Source: Robiginitalea aestuariiviva (GTDB lineage Bacteria; Bacteroidota; Bacteroidia; Flavobacteriales; Flavobacteriaceae). From it: a DNA stretch of 64,000 nucleotides. Where the stretch lies: assembly GCF_029537735.1 (NCBI RefSeq), contig NZ_JARPUQ010000002.1, positions 672,140-736,139 of the forward strand, in the 5' to 3' direction. A program made the position numbers and the translations under genes. Shown here in pieces: positions 8,343-17,098 of this stretch; the first letter of the stretch is position 1, and every line of letters starts with the position of its first letter. The notes below the pieces were generated by a model. It ran no database searches, was not told the origin of the DNA, and saw only the letters and a program-made list of their open reading frames with translations.

Positions 8343-8885
8343 ATGAAAGCACTCGCTTCCCTGATTTATTATAAACTGATGGGCTGGAAACTGGTGGGCC
8401 GGTTCCCGGACCTGGACCAGTGCGTGGTAGCCGTGGTACCCCATACCAGCTGGATGGATTTTGCCCTGGGGCTGATTGTGCGCAAACTGATCGGCAAGGA
8501 CATCCATTACATCGGGAAGGCAGCCCTTTTTCGACCCCCTTATGGGTGGTTCTTCCGATGGACCGGGGGCGCCCCTGTAGACCGCAGCGGCGGCAAGGAC
8601 AACGTGAAGGCGGCAGCGGCCGTGTTCCGTCAGCATAAGGTATTCCGCCTGGCCCTGGCCCCGGAAGGCACCCGCAAAAAGGTAGATCGCTGGCGCACCG
8701 GGTTTTATTACATCGCCCTGGAAGCGGGGGTGCCTATTGTGCTGGTGGCCTTCGATTTCGGGCGGAAGCAGGTAAAAATCTCTGAGCCGATGGTACCCAC
8801 GGGCAACTTCGAGGCAGACTATGCCACCTACCTCGATTTTTTCAAGGGCGTTAAGGGATATATCCCGGAAAAGGGGTCTTACTAA
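8343..8885 (+). CDS. Lysophospholipid / 1-acylglycerol-3-phosphate acyltransferase family protein
   Basis: A 180-residue PlsC-fold acyltransferase. The catalytic HX4D motif is HTSWMD (His34, Asp39) and the substrate-binding PEGTRK motif is at 107-112. It is short and lacks strong membrane helices, like the compact Bacteroidota members. It follows kdnB by 10 bases and closes the kdsB operon, so it may acylate an envelope lipid; the acceptor is unknown. Confidence 0.85.
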   Translation: MKALASLIYYKLMGWKLVGRFPDLDQCVVAVVPHTSWMDFALGLIVRKLIGKDIHYIGKAALFRPPYGWFFRWTGGAPVDRSGGKDNVKAAAAVFRQHKVFRLALAPEGTRKKVDRWRTGFYYIALEAGVPIVLVAFDFGRKQVKISEPMVPTGNFEADYATYLDFFKGVKGYIPEKGSY

Positions 8886-8896
8886 AGGCGGTTACC

Positions 8897-9607
8897 CTAT
8901 TCCTGCATATTGTGGTAAACGTTCTGTACGTCGTCGTCCTCCTCGATCATCTCCAGGAGTTTTTCCACGTCTTCAGCCTGTTCCGCGCTTAATTCCTTGT
9001 TCACCTGAGGGATGCGGTCAAAGCCCGAGGAGCGGATTTCGATCCCCCGGGATTCCAGTTCCTTCTGTATGCCGCCAAAGGCCTCAAAGGGGGCGTAGAT
9101 GTGGATGCCGTCTTCGTCCATAAACACCTCTTCGGCCCCGAAATCGATCAGGTCCAGCTCCAGTTCTTCCGGGTCCTGCCCTTCGGGGTCAATACAGAAA
9201 TTGCAGGTGTGGTCGAACATGAATTCCACAGAGCCCGAGGTGCCCAGGCTGCCATTGCATTTATTGAAGTAGGACCGGATGTTGGCAACCGTACGGGTGT
9301 TGTTGTCCGTGGCCGTTTCCACCAGGATGGCAATCCCGTGGGGTGCATACCCTTCGTAGAGGACCTCCTTGTAATCGCCCTGGCTTTTGTCCGAGGCCCG
9401 TTTGATGGCCCGCTCGATATTGTCCTTGGGCATGTTCACGGACTTGGCGTTCTGGATCACGGCACGCAGGCGGGCGTTGGCATCGGGGTCCGGGCCACCT
9501 TCCTTCACGGCCATTACAATATCTTTTCCAATACGCGTGAACGCCTTGGACATCGCTGCCCAGCGCTTCATTTTCCGGGCTTTGCGGAATTCAAAAGCTC
9601 TTCCCAT
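8897..9607 (-). CDS. YebC/PmpR family (TACO1) protein
   Basis: A 236-residue protein of the YebC family: MGRAFEFRKARKMKRWAAMSKAFTRIGKDI at the start, then NMPKDNIERAIKRA and the GTSGSVEFMF segment. It has long been annotated as a DNA-binding regulator; recent work assigns some members to relieving ribosome stalling. The three-domain length is normal. It converges on the acyltransferase gene with 11 bases between stops and has its own promoter. Confidence 0.93.
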   Translation of the reverse strand: MGRAFEFRKARKMKRWAAMSKAFTRIGKDIVMAVKEGGPDPDANARLRAVIQNAKSVNMPKDNIERAIKRASDKSQGDYKEVLYEGYAPHGIAILVETATDNNTRTVANIRSYFNKCNGSLGTSGSVEFMFDHTCNFCIDPEGQDPEELELDLIDFGAEEVFMDEDGIHIYAPFEAFGGIQKELESRGIEIRSSGFDRIPQVNKELSAEQAEDVEKLLEMIEEDDDVQNVYHNMQE

Positions 9608-9631
9608 CTCGGTCTTAGGTTTAACGGGTCA

Positions 9632-9661
9632 CAAAGGTAAGAAATAGGGCATTGCTGTCAA
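9632..9661 (-). promoter_or_regulatory. Promoter of the YebC-family gene
   Basis: On the minus strand TTG (9661-9659), 19 bases, then TACCTTTG (9639-9632). Both boxes and spacing match the Bacteroidota consensus; 24 bases to the ATG. Confidence 0.65.
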
Positions 9662-9675
9662 GCAGTGGCCTGCCC

Positions 9676-9966
9676 TTATTCGCCGGGCAGGATCAGGGCC
9701 TCTATGGTGCGGGCCATCCGGAAATCTTTTTCGGTAACCCCGCCGGCGTCATGGGTGCTCAGGCGAATTTCCAGCTGGTTGTAAACATTGGTCCAGTCCG
9801 GGTGGTGGCCCTGGGCTTCGCATTCAAAAGCAATGCGCGACATGGCTGTGAAGGCCTCTTTGAAGTCCTGGAATTCGAAGGTGGTGGTAAGGGCCTCCCC
9901 GTTGTATTCCCAGCCTTCCAGGTTGGCCAGCCCTTCCGCTATTTGTTTTTCGTTTAAGGCGTCCAT
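9676..9966 (-). CDS. phhB: 4a-hydroxytetrahydrobiopterin dehydratase
   Basis: Pterin-4a-carbinolamine dehydratase, which recycles the pterin cofactor of aromatic amino acid hydroxylases. The 96 residues are typical. The active-site histidines are seen in GHHPDW (His54, His55) and STHDAGG (His72). A near-consensus TACCTTTC lies upstream. No hydroxylase gene is in the window, so the role here could be regulatory or in molybdopterin metabolism. Confidence 0.92.
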   Translation of the reverse strand: MDALNEKQIAEGLANLEGWEYNGEALTTTFEFQDFKEAFTAMSRIAFECEAQGHHPDWTNVYNQLEIRLSTHDAGGVTEKDFRMARTIEALILPGE

Positions 9967-10011
9967 AGTGGTGTTTTACGGAAAGGTACGGCAAATGGCG
10001 GAGGCGGCCAA

Positions 10012-10839
10012 TTATTGGCTGATGTGCATGTCGATGACTTCCTGGTAGGAATACTGCAGGTTTTTGGGCAGTTTGCTGTGTTTGGGCAGCACGGCCAGGT
10101 AGCGTTCGTCGTTGGTGGTGTATACCCGTTTGAAGATAGGCCGGTTTTCGCTCAGATGGGAGCAGATCTCCCCGATAAAGTCCTCGTGGTGCACCAGGTC
10201 CCGGGACCCCAGGTGGAAGATCCCGTGTTTGTCCCGGTTAATCATGTAGTGCAGCTGCTGGCAGAGCTTGTCGTCCGAAGTCACGTTCATGATCAGGTTG
10301 GGGAAGACCTCAATGGGGTTGACCTCCTTCAGGGCGGTGAGCAATTCCCGGGTACGGGGGGAGGCGTTGCCGAATACCATCGGCAGGCGGATGATCCCCA
10401 TGCGCTCCTGCGGCAGGCGCAACAGCATATTTTCGATTCGGATTTTCAGCCGGCCGTACACGCTTTCGGACAGGGTTTTGTCGAGCTCGTAGGAAGGGTA
10501 TTTGCTATAGGCGTCAAACACGTTGGCCGAGGAGAGGAAATACATCCGGGCCTGGTGTCCGGCCAGGTATTCTACAAGGTGGGCATGGGCCTGGATCTGG
10601 GCCCCGAAATCCCCGCGAACGGCAGAGATGATCACCTGTGGCTTCACCTCCTCCAGCAGGGGGAAGATGTCGTCTTCCTGCATGTCGTACCGCAGGAATT
10701 TGGCATTGTCTTCAAACCGCCGGCGGGCAGAACAATAAGTGGCATAGGTGTCAAAATAGGGGCAGAGTTCCTTGTACAGGGCATGACCCAAAAATCCGCT
10801 TCCCCCAAGTATGAGTATTCGTTTGCCTGTATCCGCCAC
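10012..10839 (-). CDS. NAD(P)-binding sugar-nucleotide reductase/epimerase-like protein
   Basis: A 275-residue short-chain dehydrogenase of the RmlD/extended SDR type. The Rossmann motif GGSGFLG is at 12-18. The catalytic Tyr-X3-Lys of the family would be expected near 125-135; I see YELDKTLSE there (Tyr then Lys four on). Substrate unknown. It lies 24 bases downstream of gcvT on the same strand, a neighbourhood with no obvious metabolic link. Confidence 0.75.
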   Translation of the reverse strand: MADTGKRILILGGSGFLGHALYKELCPYFDTYATYCSARRRFEDNAKFLRYDMQEDDIFPLLEEVKPQVIISAVRGDFGAQIQAHAHLVEYLAGHQARMYFLSSANVFDAYSKYPSYELDKTLSESVYGRLKIRIENMLLRLPQERMGIIRLPMVFGNASPRTRELLTALKEVNPIEVFPNLIMNVTSDDKLCQQLHYMINRDKHGIFHLGSRDLVHHEDFIGEICSHLSENRPIFKRVYTTNDERYLAVLPKHSKLPKNLQYSYQEVIDMHISQ

Positions 10840-10863
10840 GCCTTCTTCCTCCAGTTTTCCCGC

Positions 10864-11949
10864 TTACCCTTTGTAGAACGGGGGTTTTACGATCTGGGCC
10901 GGCACCCGGTTCTTGCGGATCTGTACGTAAACAGTCTGCCCCGGCTGGGCCCAGGCCAGGTCTGCGTACCCCAACCCGATGCCTTTCCCCAGGCTGGGGG
11001 ACATGGTGCCCGAGGTCACTTTACCGATGAGGTTGCCTTCGGCATCCACCAGCTCGTAACCCTGACGGGGGATCCCGCGTTCGAGTAATTCAAATCCGAT
11101 CAGTTTGCGCGTAACCCCGGTTTCCTTCTGGGCGGCCAGGCCGTCGCGGTTCACGAAGTCGGTCCCCAGTTTGGTAATCCATCCCAGGCCGGCTTCCAGG
11201 GGGGAGGTAGTGTCGTCAATATCGTTCCCGTACAGGCAGTATCCCATTTCCAGGCGCAGGGTGTCCCGGGCGGCCAGGCCAATGGGCTTGATGCCGTAGG
11301 GTTCCCCGGCAGCCATCACTTTTTCCCAGACCTGTTCCACTTCGCTGTTCTTGCAGTAGATTTCAAATCCCCCGGAGCCTGTGTATCCCGTGGCCGAGAT
11401 AATCACGTGGGGGCAGCCGGCAAAATCCGCCACCTCAAAATGGTAAAACGGGATGGCTTCCAGGTCTACGGAGGTCAGGGACTGCATGGCCTCCGAGGCC
11501 TTGGGCCCCTGTATGGCCAGCAGGGAATAGGCGTCGGAAAGGTTCCGCATCTCCGCCCCGATGCCGGCGTTATGGGCGCTGATGTGTTCCCAGTCCTTTT
11601 CGATATTGGAGGCATTAACCACCAGCAGGTAGGTTTCCTCCTTCACCCGGTACACGATCAGGTCGTCCACGATCCCGCCTTCGGCATTGGGCAGGCAACT
11701 GTACTGGGCCCGCCCTACCTCCAGTTTGGAGGCGTCGTTGGAGGTTACCCACTGGACCAGTTCCAGGGCTTTGGGCCCCTCAATCAGGAACTCCCCCATA
11801 TGGGATACGTCAAATACCCCTACGCCTTCGCGAACGGTTTGGTGTTCCGCATTAACGCCCTCGTAGGAGACGGGCATATCGTAACCGGCGAAAGGCACCA
11901 TTTTGGCGCCCAGGGCCGTGTGCACGTGGTGCAGCGCAGTCTGTTTCAT
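10864..11949 (-). CDS. gcvT: Aminomethyltransferase (glycine cleavage T protein)
   Basis: It transfers the methylene group from the H-protein-bound aminomethyl intermediate to tetrahydrofolate, releasing ammonia. The 361 residues starting [26 protein letters not shown] are a standard GcvT N-terminus. An ATG 24 bases further upstream is rejected because a -7 promoter lies over that site. Folate-binding features include FDVSHMGEF and GSGGFEIYC. The other glycine cleavage genes are not nearby, and the leader is too short for a glycine riboswitch. Confidence 0.95.
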   Translation of the reverse strand: MKQTALHHVHTALGAKMVPFAGYDMPVSYEGVNAEHQTVREGVGVFDVSHMGEFLIEGPKALELVQWVTSNDASKLEVGRAQYSCLPNAEGGIVDDLIVYRVKEETYLLVVNASNIEKDWEHISAHNAGIGAEMRNLSDAYSLLAIQGPKASEAMQSLTSVDLEAIPFYHFEVADFAGCPHVIISATGYTGSGGFEIYCKNSEVEQVWEKVMAAGEPYGIKPIGLAARDTLRLEMGYCLYGNDIDDTTSPLEAGLGWITKLGTDFVNRDGLAAQKETGVTRKLIGFELLERGIPRQGYELVDAEGNLIGKVTSGTMSPSLGKGIGLGYADLAWAQPGQTVYVQIRKNRVPAQIVKPPFYKG

Positions 11950-11970
11950 ATCGGCTTTGTGAATTCCCGG

Positions 11971-11978
11971 CAAAGGTA
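11971..11978 (-). promoter_or_regulatory. -7 promoter element of gcvT
   Basis: Minus-strand TACCTTTG, a perfect match to TAnnTTTG, 22 bases before the ATG at 11949. It decides the gcvT start. Confidence 0.6.
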
Positions 11979-12034
11979 TTGAAATTCCTCCGTTCCTGCC
12001 CCTTCAAGCGGCCTGGTTTCTGGCCGGGGCAAGC

Positions 12035-13333
12035 CTAGATGGAATTCAGGAGGAAGTCCCTGACCTCCTGGTACTGGGAAACCGGGGTGGATACCTTTTC
12101 CCGGCCCATGACCCCTGCAATCTGGGGCGGGATATCCAGGTGCAGCCCCAGGCTGGCTTCCACTTCGGGCCTGAATTTGATGGGGTGCGCCGTTTCCAGG
12201 AAGATGCCCGGGTGGCCCGGGTCGGATTCCAGATAGGCTTTCAGCCCCAGGTAGCCAACGGCCCCATGGGGGTCGGCTACATAACCGTACTCCCGATACA
12301 GCTTTTTCATGGCTTCGCGGGTTTGTGAATCGGTGTAGGCATACGCGCTAAAATGGGATTTCAGGGCGGGGAGGGAATCCCCGAATAATTCCCGTATCCG
12401 CACAAAATTACTCGGGTCCGCCACATCCATGGCATTCGAGATGGTGGGAACGGCCGGTTCCGGTTGGTATGATCCGGATGCCAGGAAACGGGGTACCGTG
12501 TCGTTCCGGTTGGTGGCCGCGACAAAGCGGGCGCAGGGCATCCCCATGCGGTGGGCCAGCATCCCGGCGCAAATGTTGCCAAAATTCCCGCTGGGTACGG
12601 AAAACACCGGGGGCGGGGAGTCCGGTCCCAATTGTCTAATCGCGAGTACATAATAGAGCATCTGGGGCATCCACCGGGCCACATTGATGCTGTTGGCGGA
12701 GGTTAGGCGCATGGCCGAGGTAAGTGCGGAATCCAGGAAAGCCGTTTTAACCATGTCCTGGCAGTCGTCAAAACTGCCCTTTACGCGAAGGGCGCTGATG
12801 TTTTCCCCCAGGGTGGTGAGTTGGCGTTCCTGAATGTCGCTCACCTTACCCTCCGGGTACAGGATCACCACCTTCACCCCCTGCACCCCCAGGAAGCCCC
12901 GGGCCACTGCGCCCCCGGTATCCCCGCTGGTTGCCACCAGCACGGTTACTTCGGCATCGGAGGAATCGGAAAAATAGCCCAGGCAACGCGCCATAAAGCG
13001 CGCGCCCACGTCCTTAAAGGCCATGGTAGGGCCATGGTAGAGCTCCAGGGCCTGCACCCCGGGTTCCACATCCACCAGGGGGAAAGGGAAGCCCAGGGTT
13101 TCCTCCAGGATGTCCCGCAGGTCCGTATCGGGTATCTCGCTGCCCGCATAGGGCCGCATCAGTTCCAGGGCCAGATCCGGGATTTCCCGGGTCCCGAGGT
13201 CATTCCAGAAGGTATCGGGCAGCCTTGGGACTTCCTTTGGGAAATACAGGCCGCGGTCCGGGGCTATGCCGCGTACGACGGCTTCGCTAAAGGGGACTTC
13301 AGGGGCTTTTCCATTCAGGCTGTAGTAGTGCAT
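12035..13333 (-). CDS. thrC: Threonine synthase
   Basis: PLP enzyme converting O-phosphohomoserine to threonine, the last step of the pathway. The start MHYYSLNGKAPEV is typical; 432 residues is normal. The PLP lysine is Lys107 in GPTMAFKDVG. SGDTGGAVARGF binds the cofactor phosphate. Its ATG begins one base after the thrB stop (TGA-C-ATG), showing tight coupling in the thrABC operon. Confidence 0.96.
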   Translation of the reverse strand: MHYYSLNGKAPEVPFSEAVVRGIAPDRGLYFPKEVPRLPDTFWNDLGTREIPDLALELMRPYAGSEIPDTDLRDILEETLGFPFPLVDVEPGVQALELYHGPTMAFKDVGARFMARCLGYFSDSSDAEVTVLVATSGDTGGAVARGFLGVQGVKVVILYPEGKVSDIQERQLTTLGENISALRVKGSFDDCQDMVKTAFLDSALTSAMRLTSANSINVARWMPQMLYYVLAIRQLGPDSPPPVFSVPSGNFGNICAGMLAHRMGMPCARFVAATNRNDTVPRFLASGSYQPEPAVPTISNAMDVADPSNFVRIRELFGDSLPALKSHFSAYAYTDSQTREAMKKLYREYGYVADPHGAVGYLGLKAYLESDPGHPGIFLETAHPIKFRPEVEASLGLHLDIPPQIAGVMGREKVSTPVSQYQEVRDFLLNSI

Positions 13334-13334
13334 G

Positions 13335-14288
13335 TCAGGTGTCGGATTGAGGTGAGGGATAGGTCTCCACCTGCCGGACCCCACGGGGGGATACCGGGCT
13401 CAGGTGCAGGTCGAAGGGGATGCCCATGGGGGTATAGGTGGCTTCCAGGGCTTTGCCCACTGCAGCTGCTTTATCCGTACCCCGGCAAAGGGCGTATACG
13501 GAGGGTCCGGAACCCGAAATGCCAAAGCCCAGGGCGCCCGCATCCAGGGCAGCCTGGCGCAGGGCGTCAAAACCGGGGATCAGCAGGGAGCGGACCGGTT
13601 CAATGATCACATCTTCCAGGGAACGACTGATCAGCCCGTAGTCTTCAGTAAAAAGGCCCGTGATCAGCCCCCCAACATTACCCCACTGCCGGATACCCTG
13701 AGACAGGGGGATATGCGTTTTCAATACCTTCCGGGCGTCGGAGGTCTTGAGTTCTACCTGGGGGTGGAGTACGCAGGCCTGCAATTCGGGCGGGCAATGC
13801 ACCCGGGCAACATCCAAAGGGTTGGCGCTGCGCACCAGGGTAATCCCGCCCATCAGGGCCGGGGCTACATTGTCTGCATGGGCGGCCCCGCTGGCCAGTT
13901 GTTCCCCGGCCATGGCAAAGCCCACCAGTTCGGTTTCCGAGAAGGGTTCCCCAAGCAGGGCATTCAGGCCCCACACAGCACCGGCGGCACTGGCGGCACT
14001 GCTGCCGATCCCGCTGCCGGCCTTGATACCTTTGTGGAGTTCCAGGGTTACCCCTACCGGCCTGCCGTAGGCTTCCAGCAGGGCCAGGGCGGCTACCCCG
14101 GCCACATTCCGGCTGGCCTCCAAAGGCAGGTCCATGCCGGTAATCCGGCGAATAAGGACGCCCGGGGTATCATTGCGTTCCAGCTTCAGGTAGTCGCCCA
14201 CCCCGTCCAGGGCCAGGCCCAGCACGTCAAACCCGCAGGAGAGGTTGGCTATGGTAGCCGGGGCAAATACAGTAATGGAATCTTTCAT
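13335..14288 (-). CDS. thrB: Homoserine kinase
   Basis: GHMP-family kinase phosphorylating homoserine with ATP. The start MKDSITVFAPATIANLSCGFD is the usual one, giving 317 residues. The ATP-binding motif KAGSGIGSSAASA spans 89-101. C-terminal GISGSGPSVYALC is GHMP motif 3. It lies 10 bases after thrA and one base before thrC. Confidence 0.96.
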   Translation of the reverse strand: MKDSITVFAPATIANLSCGFDVLGLALDGVGDYLKLERNDTPGVLIRRITGMDLPLEASRNVAGVAALALLEAYGRPVGVTLELHKGIKAGSGIGSSAASAAGAVWGLNALLGEPFSETELVGFAMAGEQLASGAAHADNVAPALMGGITLVRSANPLDVARVHCPPELQACVLHPQVELKTSDARKVLKTHIPLSQGIRQWGNVGGLITGLFTEDYGLISRSLEDVIIEPVRSLLIPGFDALRQAALDAGALGFGISGSGPSVYALCRGTDKAAAVGKALEATYTPMGIPFDLHLSPVSPRGVRQVETYPSPQSDT

Positions 14289-14298
14289 ATGCGCCTTG

Positions 14299-16737
14299 CT
14301 AATAATTCCCGATCCGGATAATGTCTGCAAAAATCCCGGAGGCGGTCACCTCGGCCCCCGCGCCGGCCCCTTTAACGATCAGGGGTTGTTCCCGGTAACG
14401 ATCCGTGTAAAAAAGCACAATGTTGTCGCTCCCGCTCAGGTGGTAAAAATCATGCCCCTGGGGGATGGCTTCCAGCCCTACAGAGGCTTTGCCCTGATCC
14501 AGTGTGGCTACGTACTTCAGGCGACATCCCTTTTCGCTTGCGTCCCGGTACAAAGCCTCAAAGTGCGCGGGGTTTGCTTCCAGGGCTGTGAAAAATGCCT
14601 CCACGCTGTCTGCTTCTGTGGCAGCCTGGGGCAGGAAGGACCGGTTTTCCAGGTCTTCCATCTCTAACTGCAACCCGCTTTCCCGGGCCAGGATCAGGAT
14701 TTTACGCATCACGTCCACCCCGCTCAGGTCAATGCGGGGATCCGGCTCAGTATAGCCCTGGGCCCCGGCTTCCCGGACCACTTCGGCAAAGGATTGCTCC
14801 CCGTTATAGGTGTTGAAGATAAAGTTAAGGCTTCCGGATAGAACAGCCTGTATTTTCCGGATTCGGTCGCCTGAGATGACCAGGTTCTTCAGGGTGTCGA
14901 TTACCGGTAATCCTGCGCCTACGTTGGTTTCGTACAGGAAGGAGGCGGAGTATTCCCGCGCCAGTTGCTTTAGCCCTGCATAGTGTTCATAGGCCGAAGA
15001 ACAGGCAATCTTGTTGCAGGTCACCACGCTGATGCTGGACTTCAGGTACTTCCCGTAATAGCCGGATACCACCTCGCTGGCCGTATTGTCCACAAAGATG
15101 GAATTCCTCAGGTTCAGGCTGCGGACCCGCTCCAGGAAGCCCTCCAGGTGGGCGGGCTCGCCTTGTTCCAGGGCTACCGCCCAGTGGTCCAGGTCAATTT
15201 CGGTCCCCTCAACCACCATGTTGCGGGAATTGGACAGGCCCATAACGCGCAGGTTGATACGGTGTTCCCGTTTCAGGGTCTTCTGCTGGGCCCGGATTTG
15301 CTCCAGCAGGCGGGCGCCTACGTTGCCCACCCCGGTTATAAAGAGGTTTACCTGCCTTACCTGGGCTTCAAAGAAGGCCTCGTGCAGGGTGTTCAGGGCC
15401 TTTTTAACATCGGGGGTGCGGATTACTGCCGAAATGTTGCGTTCCGAAGCCCCCTGGGCAATGGCCCGGATATTCACGTTGTTTTTCCCCAGGGCGCTGA
15501 ACATTTTTCCGCTTAGCCCCTGGTGCTGTTTCATCTGGTCGCCTACCAGGGCGATAATGGAGAGGTTGGCCTCGGTTTCCACCGGCTGGATCTGTTGCTT
15601 GGAAATCTCCAGTTCGAAGGCGGTGTTCACGGCCCGGGCCGCCTCCTGCAGGCGGTTGGCTGCGATCCCCACGCAAATGGAATGCTCTGAGGAGGCCTGG
15701 GTAATAAAGACGATGCTGATCTGCGCCTCGGACAGGGTTTCGAAAAAACGCTTGCTGATTCCGGGAATACCTACCATCCCCGGGCCTTCCAGCGAAAGCA
15801 GCCCGATATCCGGCACGTGGCTTATGCCCCGTACCGTGCGCCCTTCGGTATTGCCTTCGGCATGGATCAGGGTGCCTTCATGCCCGGGTTCAAAGGTGTT
15901 TTTGATGCGGATGGGGATGCCTGCTTCCAGGGCGGGCTGTATAGTTGGGGGGTAGAGTACCTTGGCCCCGAAGTGGGAAAGCTCCATGGCTTCCTGGTAG
16001 GAAATCACCGGGATGGGCCGGGCCTGTTTGACCAGGCGCGGATTAGCCGTGAACATCCCGCTTACGTCCGTCCAGATCTGTAATTCTTCTGCGCCAACCG
16101 CCGCGGCGTATAAAGCCGCGCTAAAATCGGAGCCGCCCCGCCCCAGGGTAGTGGTGTCGCCTTCGGCGTTGGCTGCAATAAACCCGGGCAGGACTTTGAT
16201 CTCCGCCCCGCTGCTCAGCCGTGCTGCAGCCAGGGTTGCAGTAGTTTCCCGGTTTACCGTAGCCTGCCCGAAGCGGGAATCCGTACGGATCAATTCCCGG
16301 CTGTCCACAAATTCTGCCGGCAGGCCTTGCTGCCGGTAGAAGGAAGCGATAATAAATGATGAGAGTAATTCCCCGTAGCTCACGATTTTATCGAGCAGCT
16401 TGGGGGTGGTTTCCCCAATCAGGAAGGCGCCTTCCAAAAGGGTCTCCAGGGTGTTCAGGTCGGTTTTTACCCGTCCGATCACACTGCCCTGGGCTGCAGG
16501 GGGGAGGAGCTCCCGGATGGTTTGCAGGTGCCGGTCTTCAATGGCCTGCAGGCCCTGCCGGAACTGCTCGTCCTGGGCTGCGGCCTCCGAGGCGGTGCGC
16601 AGCAACAGGTCGGTGATGCCGCCCAGGGCGGAAACCACCACGGCCAGCGGGGGTTCGGTTTGGGATACGATACTATGGGTCTGGCGTATGGCCTGGGCGT
16701 CCGCAACGGAACTGCCCCCGAATTTCAGGATTTTCAT
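14299..16737 (-). CDS. thrA: Bifunctional aspartokinase / homoserine dehydrogenase
   Basis: It catalyses the first and third steps of threonine synthesis. The aspartokinase domain (about 1-290) begins MKILKFGGSS; ACT regulatory repeats follow (about 310-455, including SIALVGDQM-like stretches), and the homoserine dehydrogenase domain runs from ~465 (LFITGVGNVGARLLEQ) to 812. Full length for ThrA. ACT domains imply feedback inhibition by threonine; a leader peptide upstream suggests attenuation as well. Transcribed with thrB and thrC. Confidence 0.97.
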   Translation of the reverse strand: MKILKFGGSSVADAQAIRQTHSIVSQTEPPLAVVVSALGGITDLLLRTASEAAAQDEQFRQGLQAIEDRHLQTIRELLPPAAQGSVIGRVKTDLNTLETLLEGAFLIGETTPKLLDKIVSYGELLSSFIIASFYRQQGLPAEFVDSRELIRTDSRFGQATVNRETTATLAAARLSSGAEIKVLPGFIAANAEGDTTTLGRGGSDFSAALYAAAVGAEELQIWTDVSGMFTANPRLVKQARPIPVISYQEAMELSHFGAKVLYPPTIQPALEAGIPIRIKNTFEPGHEGTLIHAEGNTEGRTVRGISHVPDIGLLSLEGPGMVGIPGISKRFFETLSEAQISIVFITQASSEHSICVGIAANRLQEAARAVNTAFELEISKQQIQPVETEANLSIIALVGDQMKQHQGLSGKMFSALGKNNVNIRAIAQGASERNISAVIRTPDVKKALNTLHEAFFEAQVRQVNLFITGVGNVGARLLEQIRAQQKTLKREHRINLRVMGLSNSRNMVVEGTEIDLDHWAVALEQGEPAHLEGFLERVRSLNLRNSIFVDNTASEVVSGYYGKYLKSSISVVTCNKIACSSAYEHYAGLKQLAREYSASFLYETNVGAGLPVIDTLKNLVISGDRIRKIQAVLSGSLNFIFNTYNGEQSFAEVVREAGAQGYTEPDPRIDLSGVDVMRKILILARESGLQLEMEDLENRSFLPQAATEADSVEAFFTALEANPAHFEALYRDASEKGCRLKYVATLDQGKASVGLEAIPQGHDFYHLSGSDNIVLFYTDRYREQPLIVKGAGAGAEVTASGIFADIIRIGNY

Positions 16738-16803
16738 GGGTGGATGGAGGTTTGGATGTTGTTAACGAGGATAGGGACTCGGGTCGGAGGGAATATCATG
16801 CAC

Positions 16804-16893
16804 TTACCCCCAAGGGGTGAAGCCCCGGGTAGCGGGGGTGGTAATAATGGCTTTTCCGGCCTGGGCCGTGATCAGGTTTCGTGCAGGCAACAT
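16804..16893 (-). CDS. Candidate threonine/isoleucine-rich leader peptide of thrABC
   Basis: A 29-residue open frame between the promoter and thrA. It contains five Thr and three Ile, grouped as LIT and AIITTPAT, and ends FTPWG. The next 66 bases lead to the thrA ATG. G- and C-runs inside the 3' half of the frame can pair in mutually exclusive ways (CCCCC, GGGG, CCCC, GGGGG in order), as expected for an attenuator, but no U-run terminator follows. Comparable in length and logic to E. coli ThrL; sequence homology is not claimed. Confidence 0.6.
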   Translation of the reverse strand: MLPARNLITAQAGKAIITTPATRGFTPWG

Positions 16894-16917
16894 CCTGTTG
16901 ATCCGTTGGTGTTGGGG

Positions 16918-16947
16918 CAAAAGTAGCATTTTTGAAATTTCAGCCAA
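16918..16947 (-). promoter_or_regulatory. Promoter of the thr operon
   Basis: Minus-strand TTG (16947-16945), 19 bases, TACTTTTG (16925-16918): a full Bacteroidota promoter. Transcription would start near 16911, leaving a ~174-base leader containing the Thr/Ile-rich peptide. Confidence 0.7.
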
Positions 16948-17007
16948 GGATTGGGGGCATTTTTGAAAACTCTGCACCTTTTGCGGTTTTTTCTTCCATT
17001 TACCTGT

Positions 17008-17015
17008 TACTTTTG
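17008..17015 (+). promoter_or_regulatory. -7 promoter element of the NAD(P)HX repair gene
   Basis: TACTTTTG, matching TAnnTTTG. Start predicted near 17022, giving a ~77-base leader that contains a strong hairpin. Confidence 0.5.
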
Positions 17016-17059
17016 GGAGGATCTTCTCAATTATTCAAAATGCCCGGGCATTCCCCAAT

Positions 17060-17087
17060 TCTTGGGGGCGGCTGCGGGCCCCCAAGA
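17060..17087 (+). other. Strong hairpin just before a start codon
   Basis: A perfect 10-bp stem (17060-17069 with 17078-17087, loop of 8) ends 11 bases before the ATG at 17099. No T-run follows, so it is not a typical terminator; it could limit ribosome access. Confidence 0.6.
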
Positions 17088-17098
17088 GCCGGATATCC

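Noticed and set aside
11950..12034. Glycine riboswitch before gcvT
   Set aside because: The promoter motif leaves a leader of only about 15 bases.
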